Source: CAWAND01 sp963727915
Lineage (GTDB): Bacteria > Chloroflexota > Anaerolineae > Anaerolineales > E44-bin32
Direction of reading: 5' to 3'
DNA length: 64,000 nt
NCBI GenBank assembly: GCA_963727915.1
Contig: CAVSID010000001.1
Coordinates: forward strand, 930,001-994,000
The notes beneath the pieces are model-generated. The model saw only the letters and a program-made list of their open reading frames with translations. It had not been told where the DNA came from and searched no databases. Shown here piece after piece: positions 37,687 to 46,758 of this stretch (positions within the stretch are counted from its first letter, which is position 1; every line of letters begins with the position of its first letter). The position numbers and the translations under genes were made by a program.

Positions 37687-37704
37687 TTGTGAAGAATTTC
37701 ACAA
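37687..37704 (+). repeat. Recurrent 18-bp palindrome, copy C (perfect)
   Basis: TTGTGAA-GAAT-TTCACAA, both half-sites perfect, 9 nt after the isomerase stop. It abuts a 16-bp perfect hairpin (37703-37735), so an operator-like site and a terminator are side by side. Confidence 0.8.
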
Positions 37705-37735
37705 TCGGCGAGCCAGAGCCTCTGGCTCGCCGATT
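37703..37735 (+). terminator. Strong 16-bp hairpin after the sugar-phosphate isomerase gene
   Basis: AATCGGCGAGCCAGAG (37703-37718) pairs perfectly with CTCTGGCTCGCCGATT (37720-37735) with a single-base gap at the centre. No long T tract follows. It ends 45 nt before the -10 box of the next gene. Confidence 0.7.
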
Positions 37736-37780
37736 GGTTTGCAATCCAGCCTGGCAGGCTGACGGTTGAGATCGAAGCTT

Positions 37781-37786
37781 TATAAT
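37781..37786 (+). promoter_or_regulatory. -10 box TATAAT, 7 nt before the start at 37794
   Basis: Consensus TATAAT, then CGCAGGC, then ATG: a leaderless mRNA is predicted. The -35 region is weak (CTGACG near 37759). Confidence 0.6.
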
Positions 37787-37793
37787 CGCAGGC

Positions 37794-39200
37794 ATGGTGA
37801 CCATCGGAAGGCAACGTCGTTCGCCATGGGTTTGGGTTGTCTTGGCCGCCGTGGCCATGTTTGTGGTCGGTCTGCTGTGGCTGGCCGCCCCTCGGATCGT
37901 CTCCAGTGCTCCAGACGATGGCCTGACGGCCGCGGCCAACGACACCGTCATCAGCATCACCTTCAGCCGGCCGATGGATCAGGCTTCCGTGCAGAGTCAT
38001 TTCTCCATCGCCCCGGACTTGCCCGGCCGATTCTTGTGGCAGGGTGACGAACTACGTTTTGTCCCTGCGCGGCCCTGGCCGGATGGGGCCACGGTCCGTA
38101 TTTCCCTCTCGTCAGGCGCGCTCTCTCGATTGTTCTTACCGCTGCTGACTGGCCGTGAATGGAGCTTCGAGGTGGGCGCGCCACAACTGATCTACGCCGT
38201 GGTCTCTCAAGGCGGTCCCCAGTTGCTAAGACGCGACCTGAGCGAGGCGGAAGATACGCCCCTGACGGGCGCGCCTCGGGGGGTGTTGGATTATGCCGTG
38301 GCGTCTCAGACCGGTGATCTGGTCTACCTGACATCGTCGGTTGAAGGGGGGCAGGCCATCCACCGCGTGGATGTGCGTTCCGGCCTGGACAAGTTGCTCA
38401 TGAACTGCCCATCCGAGGGCTGCCGGCGCGTTCAACTCTCAGCCGATGGCGCCTGGCTTACAGTTGAGGCGCAGATCGGCCCCCAAGGAAGCCCAACGGG
38501 GCCTGGTGAAGTCTGGGTGGCCCGGCTCGACGGGACGGGGAACGCTTCTCGCCTGGGCGAGCCCGGTCATGATCTCAGGAACGCACTTTGGAGCCCAGAC
38601 GGGAAACTGGCAGTCTATGATGCAACCGGGCAGGCGATGCTGGTGTTCGCCAGCCCGCCTGGCCTTCAATTGCTAGCCCAAATCCCCAACAAACTCGGCG
38701 AGATGGGCGCCTGGTCGCCCGATGGTCGCTATTTCATCTATCCCGAAATCGTCTTCATCGATCAAACTGCCACCCCCGCTGATAATCCGTCGGGGGAGCC
38801 CGACTTCTACAGCCACATCTTTCGATACGAGATTGAGACTGGGAGCGTCGCTGACTTGTCAGGGACGGAAAACGGCCTTATCGAAGATGCCTCTCCCGCC
38901 TATTCGCCGGATGGGGCGTGGATCGCCTTCGCACGCAAGTCGTTGGAGCCCCTGCGTTGGACGCTTGGGCGACAATTGTGGATGATGCGGGCGGATGGGT
39001 CCCAGGCACGGCCCTTGACCTCGCAGCCAACCATGAACTACTCGACATTTGCTTGGCGGCCAGATTCGGCTGTACTCGTCTACGTCCAGTCCGATCAGGC
39101 GGATCCCAGTCGCCTGCCGGAGCTGGGTTGGTTGGATGTGTCCACGGGCCAGACGCACCCTCTGGTGGATGGAGGCTACGCCCCTAAGTGGTCGCCTTGA
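37794..39200 (+). CDS. Membrane-anchored protein with Ig-like (SbsA/Big_5) domain and WD40-like propeller
   Basis: 468 residues. An N-terminal TM anchor (about 12-33) is followed by an SbsA/Big_5 Ig-like domain (about 42-125, 'DTVISITFSRPMDQASVQSH'). Then come PD40/TolB-like blades (about 130-465, such as 'ALWSPDGKLAVYDATG', 'GAWSPDGRYFIYPE' and 'PAYSPDGAWIAFAR'). The protein would be exposed outside the membrane, binding ligands or other proteins. No enzyme motif is present. Function unknown; the domain pair is common in Chloroflexota surface proteins. Confidence 0.82.
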   Translation: MVTIGRQRRSPWVWVVLAAVAMFVVGLLWLAAPRIVSSAPDDGLTAAANDTVISITFSRPMDQASVQSHFSIAPDLPGRFLWQGDELRFVPARPWPDGATVRISLSSGALSRLFLPLLTGREWSFEVGAPQLIYAVVSQGGPQLLRRDLSEAEDTPLTGAPRGVLDYAVASQTGDLVYLTSSVEGGQAIHRVDVRSGLDKLLMNCPSEGCRRVQLSADGAWLTVEAQIGPQGSPTGPGEVWVARLDGTGNASRLGEPGHDLRNALWSPDGKLAVYDATGQAMLVFASPPGLQLLAQIPNKLGEMGAWSPDGRYFIYPEIVFIDQTATPADNPSGEPDFYSHIFRYEIETGSVADLSGTENGLIEDASPAYSPDGAWIAFARKSLEPLRWTLGRQLWMMRADGSQARPLTSQPTMNYSTFAWRPDSAVLVYVQSDQADPSRLPELGWLDVSTGQTHPLVDGGYAPKWSP

Positions 39201-39282
39201 GCCTGACCGAGTTTGAGATCGGCAGCCTGTCCGGGGGGTTGGGCTGTGGCCGGCCGCGGACCGGTCCCGGAGCCAGCCGAAC

Positions 39283-39754
39283 TCAATCCCGGCTAAAATC
39301 CCCAAACTCCGGGGAAAGCGCTTCCAGCAGGTCGTGTGAAGTCCAGAATCAGTCCGGCATCGGCGATCCCGGCGCCGACCGATATCTCACCTTGCCGGCG
39401 GAGCCGCTCATCTGCCAGAAGACGCAAGGGTTCGGCCAGGCCGAACGGTGAGACGGTGCCGGGCCGATAACCCGTCACCCGATAAACCTCGTCGGCGCTG
39501 GCGGTCGTGATCCTGGAAACGCCCAGAAAATGGCGAAGTTTGCTCCAGGCCACTTGTTCCGGCCCCGGCATCAGGACCAGGATGAAGGCGCCGTCCTCCA
39601 AGCGGAAGACCAGGCTGCGCACAACCTGATCCTGGGCCATCCCCCGCTCAGCGGCTGCCTCAACGAGGGATCGAACCGGATGGTCGTGCTGATGGAGTCG
39701 GTAGGTTATGCCTAGTCGGCGCAGGTGCCTTTCGGCGGGGCTGGCGGATTCCAT
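39283..39754 (-). CDS. YbaK-like aminoacyl-tRNA deacylase, second copy (apparent frameshift near C-terminus)
   Basis: Starts 'MESASPAERHLRRLGITYRL' at 39754. 'QVVRSLVFRLEDGAFILVLMPG' and 'GYRPGTVSPFGLAEPLRLL' match the YbaK fold, with Lys replaced by Arg in the first motif. The frame changes near 39345: the corrected end reads 'HDLLEALSPEFGDFSRD' with a stop at 39283-39285. Joined length is about 157 residues. It is only distantly similar to the YbaK gene at 15550 and may correct a different mischarged tRNA. Confidence 0.82.
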
Positions 39755-39761
39755 GGGCCCT

Positions 39762-39767
39762 ATTCTA
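39762..39767 (-). promoter_or_regulatory. -10 box TAGAAT (minus), 7 nt before the YbaK-like start
   Basis: TAGAAT on the minus strand is 7 nt from the ATG at 39754, predicting leaderless transcription. It is divergent from the panB -10 box at 39795. Confidence 0.55.
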
Positions 39768-39794
39768 GCCGGCTGGGCGGCCCGGCGCGCATGC

Positions 39795-39918
39795 TATAAT
39801 GTCGGCGCTCGCTGAGATCGGATGGGTCGACTCGGACGAGCGCTGGACAATTGATGCGCCAAGACACACAACTCGCCGTTCCGGCGAGGCCGCATCTCAC
39901 TCACAGGAGGAGATAGCC
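39795..39918 (+). promoter_or_regulatory. panB promoter and structured 5' leader
   Basis: TATAAT at 39795-39800, then a leader of about 110 nt. Hairpins: GCGCTCG/CGAGCGC (39805-39811 with 39837-39843) and CTCGCCG/CGGCGAG (39872-39878 with 39882-39888). There is no run of T after either, so control at translation is more likely than termination. No known riboswitch is recognised. Confidence 0.45.
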
Positions 39919-40813
39919 GTGTCAACCCCCACCAACTATTCCCCCAAGAAAGTCACCACCCGCACCCTGCTCAAAAAGAAGCAAGACGGCAAACCGATCA
40001 CGATGCTGACCGGCTACGACTACGCCACGGCGGTGGCGCTGGACAAGGCCGGAATCGATGCGATCTTGGTGGGCGACTCGCTGGGGATGGTCGTGCTGGG
40101 GCATCCGACGACTCTCCCGGTGACGATGGACGACATGATCTCTCATTGCCAGGCCGTCAGCCGCGGCGCATCGACACCCCTGCTGATAGGTGATATGCCA
40201 TTCATGTCGTTCCAGGTCTCGGTAGAGGAGGCCGTGCGCAACGCCGGCCGGTTCCTCAAGGAGGCCGGCATGGATGCCGTGAAGTTGGAAGGCGGCCGCG
40301 ACCGCGCCGAGGCTGTGCGGGCGATCGTTTCAGCCGGGATCCCGGTGATGGGGCACCTGGGCCTGACGCCCCAATCCGTCCACCAAATGGGGGGATTTCC
40401 GCGCTCAGGCGAAATCGGTTGAAACCGCCCAGGCACTGATCGAGGACGCCTCGGCCCTTGAAAGGGCTGGCGCGTTTTCGATTGTCCTGGAATCGATCCC
40501 GGCGAGGTTGGCCGGGCTGGTCTCCGAGCGGCTGCGCATCCCTACCATCGGCATCGGCGCCGGCGTGGGCTGCGATGGCCAGGTCCTGGTAACCCACGAC
40601 ATGTTGGGGCTTTTCGACCGCTTCACGCCGCGTTTCGTCAAGACCTATGCCGACCTGCACGGTGAAATGGCGCGCGCTTTCAGCGAGTACATCGAAGATG
40701 TCGAAACCCGCGCCTTTCCCGGCGATGAGCACAGTGTCGAGATCTCGGATGATGTCTGGTCGGCGCTGACAGACGCGCTGGAAGGGCCCGCTCGGGCGAC
40801 CGACGCTGCCTGA
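39919..40813 (+). CDS. panB: 3-methyl-2-oxobutanoate hydroxymethyltransferase (one apparent frameshift)
   Basis: Starts GTG 39919 after GGAGGAG. 'ITMLTGYDYATAVALDKAGID' and 'ILVGDSLGMVVLGHPTTLPV' carry the metal ligands, and 'GMDAVKLEGG' the catalytic site. The frame changes near 40400, next to a G run; it resumes with 'AQAKSVETAQALIEDA' and 'IGIGAGVGCDGQVLVTHDML'. Joined length about 298 residues fits PanB. It adds a hydroxymethyl group from 5,10-methylene-THF to 2-oxoisovalerate, the first step of pantothenate synthesis. It heads panB-panE-panC-coaX. Confidence 0.95.
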
Positions 40814-40827
40814 GGAGCGACCGTGCC

Positions 40828-41740
40828 ATGGCGACCTCTCAACGGCCATGGGTGATCGTCGGGACGGGGGCCATGGCCTGCTTGTTCGGGGCCTACCTCG
40901 CTCCGCACCATCCGCGTCTGTCTTCTGGGAACATGGCAGGCTGGATTAGATGCGCTGCGGGAAGGTGGGGTACGGCTTGGGTCGGAGGAGGGCGAAACCA
41001 CTGTCGCCGTCGAGGTTACCGATGACCCACAGGCCTGCTTGGGCGCCGAACTGGCCCTGGTGCTGGTCAAGACCTGGCAGACCGAGCGCGCAGCCGCACA
41101 GCTGGCAGCCTGCCTGGCCGATGATGGCCTGGCCGTGAGCCTGCAAAACGGATTGGGTAACCTGGCGTTGCTCCAGGCGGCGTTGGGCGCGGGCCGCGCA
41201 TCGGTGGGGGTAACCACGGCCGGCGCCACATTGCTTGGCCCCGGCCATGTACGGGCGGGTGGTCAAGGAACTGTGCACCTCGGGGACGATCCTCGCCTGA
41301 CGGATCTCACGTCGGCCCTGGCCGCATCCGGTCTGGAGGTTGAAACCAGCCATGACCTGGATGCCCTGGTTTGGGGGAAGGTGGCAGTTAACGCTGGCAT
41401 CAACCCTCTGACGGCGCTGCTCGGCGTACCCAATGGTGGTCTCTTGGAGCTTCCGGCGGCGCGCGAGGTGCTGGCACAGGCCGTGCGAGAGGTGGTCCGG
41501 GTGGCTCAGGCCACGGGGGTGCGCTTGCAGATGCCGGACCCGGTGCAGGCAACCTTGGATGTCGCCCTCCGCACGGCCGGCAATCGTTCATCGATGCTGC
41601 AGGATCTCGAGCGCGGCGCGCCCACGGAAATTGACGCCATCAGCGGCGCTGTCAGCCGCGAGGGGGATCGTCAAGGTGTTCCAGCCCCGACGAACTGGGC
41701 CCTGTGGAAACTGGTTCGGGCCCGCGTCGAAAGAGAGTAG
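40828..41740 (+). CDS. panE: 2-dehydropantoate 2-reductase (two apparent frameshifts)
   Basis: Starts 'MATSQRPWVIVGTGAMACLF' at 40828, with the Rossmann motif GTGAMA. Near 40915 and 40945 the frame changes twice; the middle piece 'GLDALREGGVRLGSEEGET' then joins 'GAELALVLVKTWQT'. The catalytic Lys is in 'LVWGKVAVNAGINPLTAL'. Joined length about 304 residues is typical of the PanE/ApbA family. It reduces ketopantoate to pantoate with NADPH. Between panB and panC, 14 and 5 bases away. Confidence 0.9.
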
Positions 41741-41745
41741 GTGAC

Positions 41746-42591
41746 ATGGACGTGGTGCAAAGCCTGGCGGACCTGCGCCTGGCCCGATCGAAGCTGGACC
41801 TGCCGTTGGGACTTGTGCCGACGATGGGGTTCCTGCATGAAGGCCATCTTTCTCTTGTCCGCCGGGCCGCCGGAGACAACGCATCGGTGGCGGTCAGCAT
41901 CTTCGTCAACCCGACCCAGTTCGGTCCCAACGAGGACCTAGCTGGCTATCCGCGCGATCTCGATCGAGATCTTGGTTTGTTGGACGCCGAGGGCGTCGAC
42001 CTGGTTTGGACTCCGACGCCAGCCGATGTGTACCCCGACGGCTTCCAGACCTGGGTGGGTGTCGAAGCTTTGACCCAGCCGCTGGAAGGTGCCCGCCGTC
42101 CGGGCCATTTCCGAGGCGTCACGACGGTGGTGGCCAAGCTCTTCCTTGCATTTCAGCCCCAGCGCGCCTACTTCGGACAAAAGGATGCCCAGCAGGCGGT
42201 AGTGCTTCGCCGCATGGCGCTGGATTTGAACTTCCCCATCGAGCTGATCGTCTGCCCGATCGTCCGCGAGCCGGACGGGCTGGCCATGTCCAGCCGCAAC
42301 ACTTACCTCAACCCGGCCGAGAGGCAGGCGGCCACCATTTTGAGCCGGTCGCTGTCCCAAGCGGCCGAGGCCTACGCTGGCGGGTTTCGATCATCGGCAG
42401 CGCTGCGGCAGATCTTGGAAAGGACCTTGGGGGAGGAGCCTCTGGCGGAGGTGGAATATGTCTCGGTCGCCGATCCGGATACGCTTGAGGAGCTGGAGGG
42501 AGATGTCGAGTCGGCACTGATGTCGATGGCGGTGCGCATCGGCAAGACGCGGTTGATCGACAACCGTCTGTTGGGACGGGACGCGCTTTAG
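41746..42591 (+). CDS. panC: Pantoate--beta-alanine ligase
   Basis: 281 residues from the ATG at 41746. 'LVPTMGFLHEGHLSLVRRA' includes the HxGH motif, 'FVNPTQFGPNEDLAGYPR' the pantoate site, and 'FGQKDAQQAVVLRRM' with 'MSSRNTYL' the ATP loop. All expected motifs are intact in one frame. It joins pantoate to beta-alanine with ATP. No panD is in the window. Confidence 0.96.
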   Translation: MDVVQSLADLRLARSKLDLPLGLVPTMGFLHEGHLSLVRRAAGDNASVAVSIFVNPTQFGPNEDLAGYPRDLDRDLGLLDAEGVDLVWTPTPADVYPDGFQTWVGVEALTQPLEGARRPGHFRGVTTVVAKLFLAFQPQRAYFGQKDAQQAVVLRRMALDLNFPIELIVCPIVREPDGLAMSSRNTYLNPAERQAATILSRSLSQAAEAYAGGFRSSAALRQILERTLGEEPLAEVEYVSVADPDTLEELEGDVESALMSMAVRIGKTRLIDNRLLGRDAL

Positions 42592-42625
42592 GTCGGCTTT
42601 GGATCTGGGAAATGGAGCCCAAGCC

Positions 42626-43412
42626 ATGTTTCTAGCTGTCGATGTCGGCAACACCAATATCAGCCTCGGGGTGTACCAGGGGGAGGAACTGGCCAGCGCC
42701 TGGCGCCTGGGCTCGGTACAGGAGCGGATGCCGGACGAGTATGGGCTGCAGTTTCTCGGCCTGCTCGCAGCACGCCGGCTACCAGCCGTCGGATATCACG
42801 GGGTCGGCATTGGCGTCGGTGGTCCCGCCCCTCACGCCTGCCGTCCTCGAGGCCCTGGAGGTCTATCTCGGGGTGAAGCCCTTGACGGTGGACGCCGGGG
42901 TGAAGACGGGGGTGCGCATACGCTACGAGGACCCCAAGGCCGTCGGGGCGGATCGTGTGGCGGATGCAGTGGCCGTCATGACCCACTATGGCGCGCCGGC
43001 GTGCGTGGTCGATTTCGGCACCGCCACGACCTTCAACGCCATCGCCGAGGGCGGCGACTACTTGGGCGGGGCCATAGCCCCCGGGATTCGCATCGCCGCC
43101 GATGCGCTTTTTCACCGCACAGCCAAGCTCACCCGGGTTGACTTGGTGCGCCCGCCGTCGGTGATTGGACGCAACACAGTGCACGCGCTGCAATCCGGGA
43201 TGATCTTCGGCTACGTGGGGCTGGTCGAGGGGATGGTGGCCCGCTTCAGGGAAGAGCTTGGCCCGGAGATGAAGGTCATCGCCACAGGGGGACTGGCCCC
43301 GATCATCGCCCAGGAAACAGATGTCCTGCAGCACCTTGAGCCTTGGCTGACTTTGGAGGGGCTCAGGTTGATCTGGAGTCTGAACATGGATCAGGCGCCG
43401 GCCAAGGGATAG
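42626..43412 (+). CDS. coaX: Type III pantothenate kinase (one apparent frameshift)
   Basis: Starts 'MFLAVDVGNTNISLGVYQG' at 42626, the phosphate-1 Asp motif of the ASKHA fold. Near 42775 the frame changes; it resumes as 'DITGSALASVVPPLTPAVLE'. 'VGADRVADAVAV' and 'VVDFGTATTFNAI' are the type III signatures. Joined length about 262 residues is normal. It phosphorylates pantothenate and is not feedback-inhibited by CoA in known members. It follows panC by 34 bases. Confidence 0.93.
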
Positions 43413-43443
43413 CCTCATTTCGACCAAAGGTCGGATCACCCCT

Positions 43444-44004
43444 ATGGCAACCCACGCTGCACGCCGACTGGCGCGGGTGGTATCGGTCATGATTCTTGAA
43501 CCCGGCTCGCCGATCGAATCCACTTCGGCCGAGGCAGTCGAGGTGACGCTGGGCGGATTTGAGGGCGACCGCCACGCCGGATTGACTCGCCTGGCGGACG
43601 TGCGCAATAAAGATGTGCCGCGCGGTACAGAGGTGCGCAACGACCGACAGGTGACGATCGTGGGCGAAGAGGAGCTCGCCCAGGTAGCCCGCGCGCTGGA
43701 GGTGCCCGAGATACGCCCGCAGTGGCTAGGGGCCAATCTGTGCCTGGCGGGTCTGGAAGACCTGAGCGACCTCCCACATGGCACGCGGCTGCAGTTTCCG
43801 GGGGGTGCTGGGTTGTGGATAGAAGCTCAGAACCGGCCCTGTACCGCTCCCGGCCGGGCCATTGCGGCGGCCTATCCAAATCACCAGGCCCTGGCCTCGC
43901 AGTTTCCCAAAGTGGCGCTGGGCTTAAGGGGCCTGACCGCCAGCGTCGTCCATCCTGGGCGGATTGCTGTCGGGGACACAGTCGACGTGTTGCCTCCTGC
44001 CTAA
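43444..44004 (+). CDS. MOSC-domain protein
   Basis: 186 residues. 'GGFEGDRHAGLTR' and 'IEAQNRPCTAPGRAI' match the MOSC fold, with the conserved Cys in the second motif. MOSC domains occur in molybdenum-cofactor sulfurase and in YiiM-like stand-alone reductase components. No molybdopterin genes are near. It lies 31 bases after coaX, so may share its transcript. Confidence 0.88.
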   Translation: MATHAARRLARVVSVMILEPGSPIESTSAEAVEVTLGGFEGDRHAGLTRLADVRNKDVPRGTEVRNDRQVTIVGEEELAQVARALEVPEIRPQWLGANLCLAGLEDLSDLPHGTRLQFPGGAGLWIEAQNRPCTAPGRAIAAAYPNHQALASQFPKVALGLRGLTASVVHPGRIAVGDTVDVLPPA

Positions 44005-44044
44005 CTCAAGTCGCTGACCGAACCATCCCGCCAATGAAACCGAG

Positions 44045-45007
44045 GTGTGTGTGCCCGCTTCTTCCGTGACGCCTGCCATGACAGCTCCCAATACCGAGAA
44101 GACCCCTACCTGGGAGGGGATGGCCTACCTGGCCGTGGTCTACGTGGTGTGGGGCAGCACCTATCTTGCCATCCGCGTGGCCGTCCGCGAAGGGCTCCGG
44201 CTTTCCCCCCGTGACCATGGCCGCCATGCGCTTGACCCTGGCCGGTCTGCTGATGCTCCTGTGGGGGCGGTTGGCCGGCCGAAGCCTGCAGCCTCAGCTG
44301 GCGCGACCTGCGGGTGCTATTTGGGTCGGGCGTGCTCCTGTGGGGGATCGCCAACGGTCTGATCGTGTGGGCGGAACAGCGCGCTGATTCGGGACTGGCG
44401 GCGCTGATGGTCGGGGCAGTGCCGATTTGGTCGGCCGTGATTGACTTCGGGGCTCGACCGCCGCCGGCCTCCGTGGGCGCTGGTGGCTGCCCTGCTGGTC
44501 GGTCTCTCTGGCGTGGCCGTTCTGGTGGCGCCGGTGCTTCGGACGGGGATCAAGGCCGATCTACTGTCCGTGATTGCCTTGCTGGTGGCGCCAGTAAGCT
44601 GGGCTAGCGGTTCGGTCCTCCAGGGGCGGAGACCAGTCAGCGTCAGCCCGATCGTCAGTTCGGGCTATCAGCAGGTCGCCGGAGGCATATGGCTGGTGGT
44701 GTGGGCGCTTTCTTCGCGCGAGCCACTTCCCCACCCGACGCCGGAGGCCTGGGCCGCCTGGGCGTATCTGGTGATCGTCGGCGGCCTGGGGTTCTTCTCC
44801 TACGTTCAGGCCCTGCGCATCCTTCCCATCAGCCTGGCGACGACCTATGCCTACGTCAATCCGGTGATCGCCGTGTTCCTGGGTTGGGTGATTCTTGGGG
44901 AGCCGATCACCATGTGGACCTTGGCTGGCGCAGCGCTGGTGGTGCTCGGCGTGGCGGGCGTGCTGCGCGTGCGTTTGCGGCGCGGGTCAGTCTCGACCGG
45001 CCACTAG
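44045..45007 (+). CDS. EamA-family (DMT) transporter (about three apparent frameshifts)
   Basis: Likely starts at GTG 44045 or 44051. The first EamA repeat has 'VVYVVWGSTYLAIRVAV' and 'LTLAGLLMLLWGRLAG'. The second begins 'VSWASGSVLQGRR' and includes 'YAYVNPVIAVFLGWVILGEP', the family hallmark. About ten TM helices are expected. The frame changes near 44205, 44320 and 44445. These proteins export or import amino acids and metabolites; substrate unknown. The stop is 9 nt before palindrome copy D. Confidence 0.85.
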
Positions 45008-45016
45008 GACAGCGAC

Positions 45017-45034
45017 TTGTGATGGATTTCACAA
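45017..45034 (+). repeat. Recurrent 18-bp palindrome, copy D, filling a convergent gap
   Basis: TTGTGAT-GGAT-TTCACAA, one position off. It lies 9 nt after the EamA stop (45007) and 4 nt from the stop of the convergent peptidase (45039). It thus takes up most of the 31-bp space between the two genes, which cannot hold a promoter for either. Confidence 0.8.
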
Positions 45035-45038
45035 TGCT

Positions 45039-46638
45039 TCAGATCAGCGTGTTGCGGTCTCTACTCGAGGCTGCGGCAAAGTGCGCCGGGTTTAGGGCCT
45101 CGCCGGTGGCGAACTGGAGGTGGGCGGCCCAATCGTAGCGGGCGCCGGGCTCGAAGATCTTCTCGGTGAGCCAACGGCCCGCATCGGGTCGTCCGACGAG
45201 ACCGCCGAACGACGTCTTTCAGATGGGCCATCACCTGCGCCATGAACAAGTACCCCAACTCGTAGTTTTGATAGTAGACAGGGGCCAGGGCGATATGGTA
45301 CTTGGCCGCCCAATCAGGTGCCTGGCGCCCGGGCGGTCGTTTCAGAAGCTGGTACTTCTCCACCAGTTCCCACCACAGCCCATCCAGGTCGCGTTCTGGA
45401 TCGGCGTACATCAATCGCTCGAAGTTGGTCATGACCAGCACCCAGCGGGTGAACACCAACCGCCGCGCCGTGTCCCGGTCGTACGCGGCTGTGGCCAACT
45501 GGGCCGCTTCATCTTCCGATAGACCAAGCACGCCGGTCAACCACTGCGGGTCGGAGACCAGGGTCTCCATCAGGATGGCGATGCCTTCCGTGGACAAAAT
45601 GTGAGACGGCTGGCGCAAGAGCCAGGGCAGGTGGGGGTCATGCAGCTTGTGGTATACGCCGTGACCCAGTTCGTGGTGCAGGGTCTTGATCCAGCGCATG
45701 GTGGGTTCGAGGTTGTTCAACGTGCGGATGTCGCCTTGGCGGTCGATGTCGATGCAGAACGCGTGTTGATTCTTGCCTGGGCGGGCGTATAGGTCAGAGC
45801 GGTCGAGGATGTCGCGAACGTCCATGTCCAACCCGTCGTAGGTGGCCAGCGCCAGCTCAACCGGATCGTTCCCCTCATATGCCGCCTCAAGGCCACCCGC
45901 ATCCATCTGCGGTGCTTCCTGAAAGAACCGATCTCCGTAGTGCCACGGCATCAGATCGGATGCTGACACGCCAAAACGCTGGCCTCGGGATTCGTCCAGG
46001 GCGGCCTTGTAGCGCCGGAACGGCTCGGCGGTCATGTTATCCAATCGATCGAGCAGATCTAAGAGGAAACCTTCGTCGATTTCATCCAGGGTGAGCGATC
46101 TGGCGAAATGGTCGCGAAAGCCCTGCGCCTGGGCGGATTGGTTGCGCACCCGGGCGAGGGCCCGGACGGTGTCCGCTGCATGTTCTGCAACCTGCTTGCT
46201 TGCCTCCCAGGCCGTTCGCACCTCGTCTGAGCTGCGGCTGGTCCGCAGGATTTGGTCAAGCTGGTTGTCGCTGACCTTCTCTCCATTGATTTCGGCCCGG
46301 AAATTGTAGTAAGTGGCGCGCACGTCGGCTTCCAGCTTGGTCAAGGCCTGGATCTCGTCCTCGCTCTGCTGCTCTCGCGCCAAGCTAAGATAAAGAAGCT
46401 TGATCTGCCTAGACACGATAGGGTCGGGATGATGCGCTTCGTTGAGGCGTCTGGCCGTCTCGAAGCGATTTCGATCCGCAAAGAAACGCAGGTAGTTGGC
46501 CTGAGCTTCCTTCTGTCGCTGGTTCGCCTCGTCTGAACCCTGCGTGGCGGCGTCCCACTCCGCCAGGCAGTAGGCTTTTTCGAGTGGCCGTAACTGCTCG
46601 ATGGTGTCGTCGATAAAAGACAGGAATTCGCCGGACAT
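45039..46638 (-). CDS. M2-like zinc metallopeptidase (gluzincin), one apparent frameshift
   Basis: Starts 'MSGEFLSFIDDTIEQLRPLE' at 46638. The zinc site is 'LHHELGHGVYH' (HExxH) followed by 'ILSTEGIAILMETL', giving the third ligand Glu. This order and the helical N-terminal domain fit the M2/M3-like clan MA peptidases better than M32. The frame changes near 45200; the corrected end reads 'AGRWLTEKIFEPGARYDW' and 'ATGEALNPAHFA' with a stop at 45039-45041. Joined length is about 533 residues. No signal peptide, so it likely cleaves peptides in the cytosol. Confidence 0.82.
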
Positions 46639-46722
46639 GGGCACCTCAAACAGGGAATTCGGAGAAAAAAGGAGTATAGCACCGGGGGCAACTGAGCAGC
46701 CTGGGGACCACAGCCGGCGTTG

Positions 46723-46728
46723 TACAAT
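46723..46728 (+). promoter_or_regulatory. -10 box TACAAT ahead of aconitase X operon
   Basis: TACAAT is 30 nt before the ATG at 46759, leaving a short leader. It suggests that the aconitase X and coaBC genes form one transcript. Confidence 0.4.
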
Positions 46729-46758
46729 AGGCGGGACAAGAGGCGAGGACCAGGCGGG

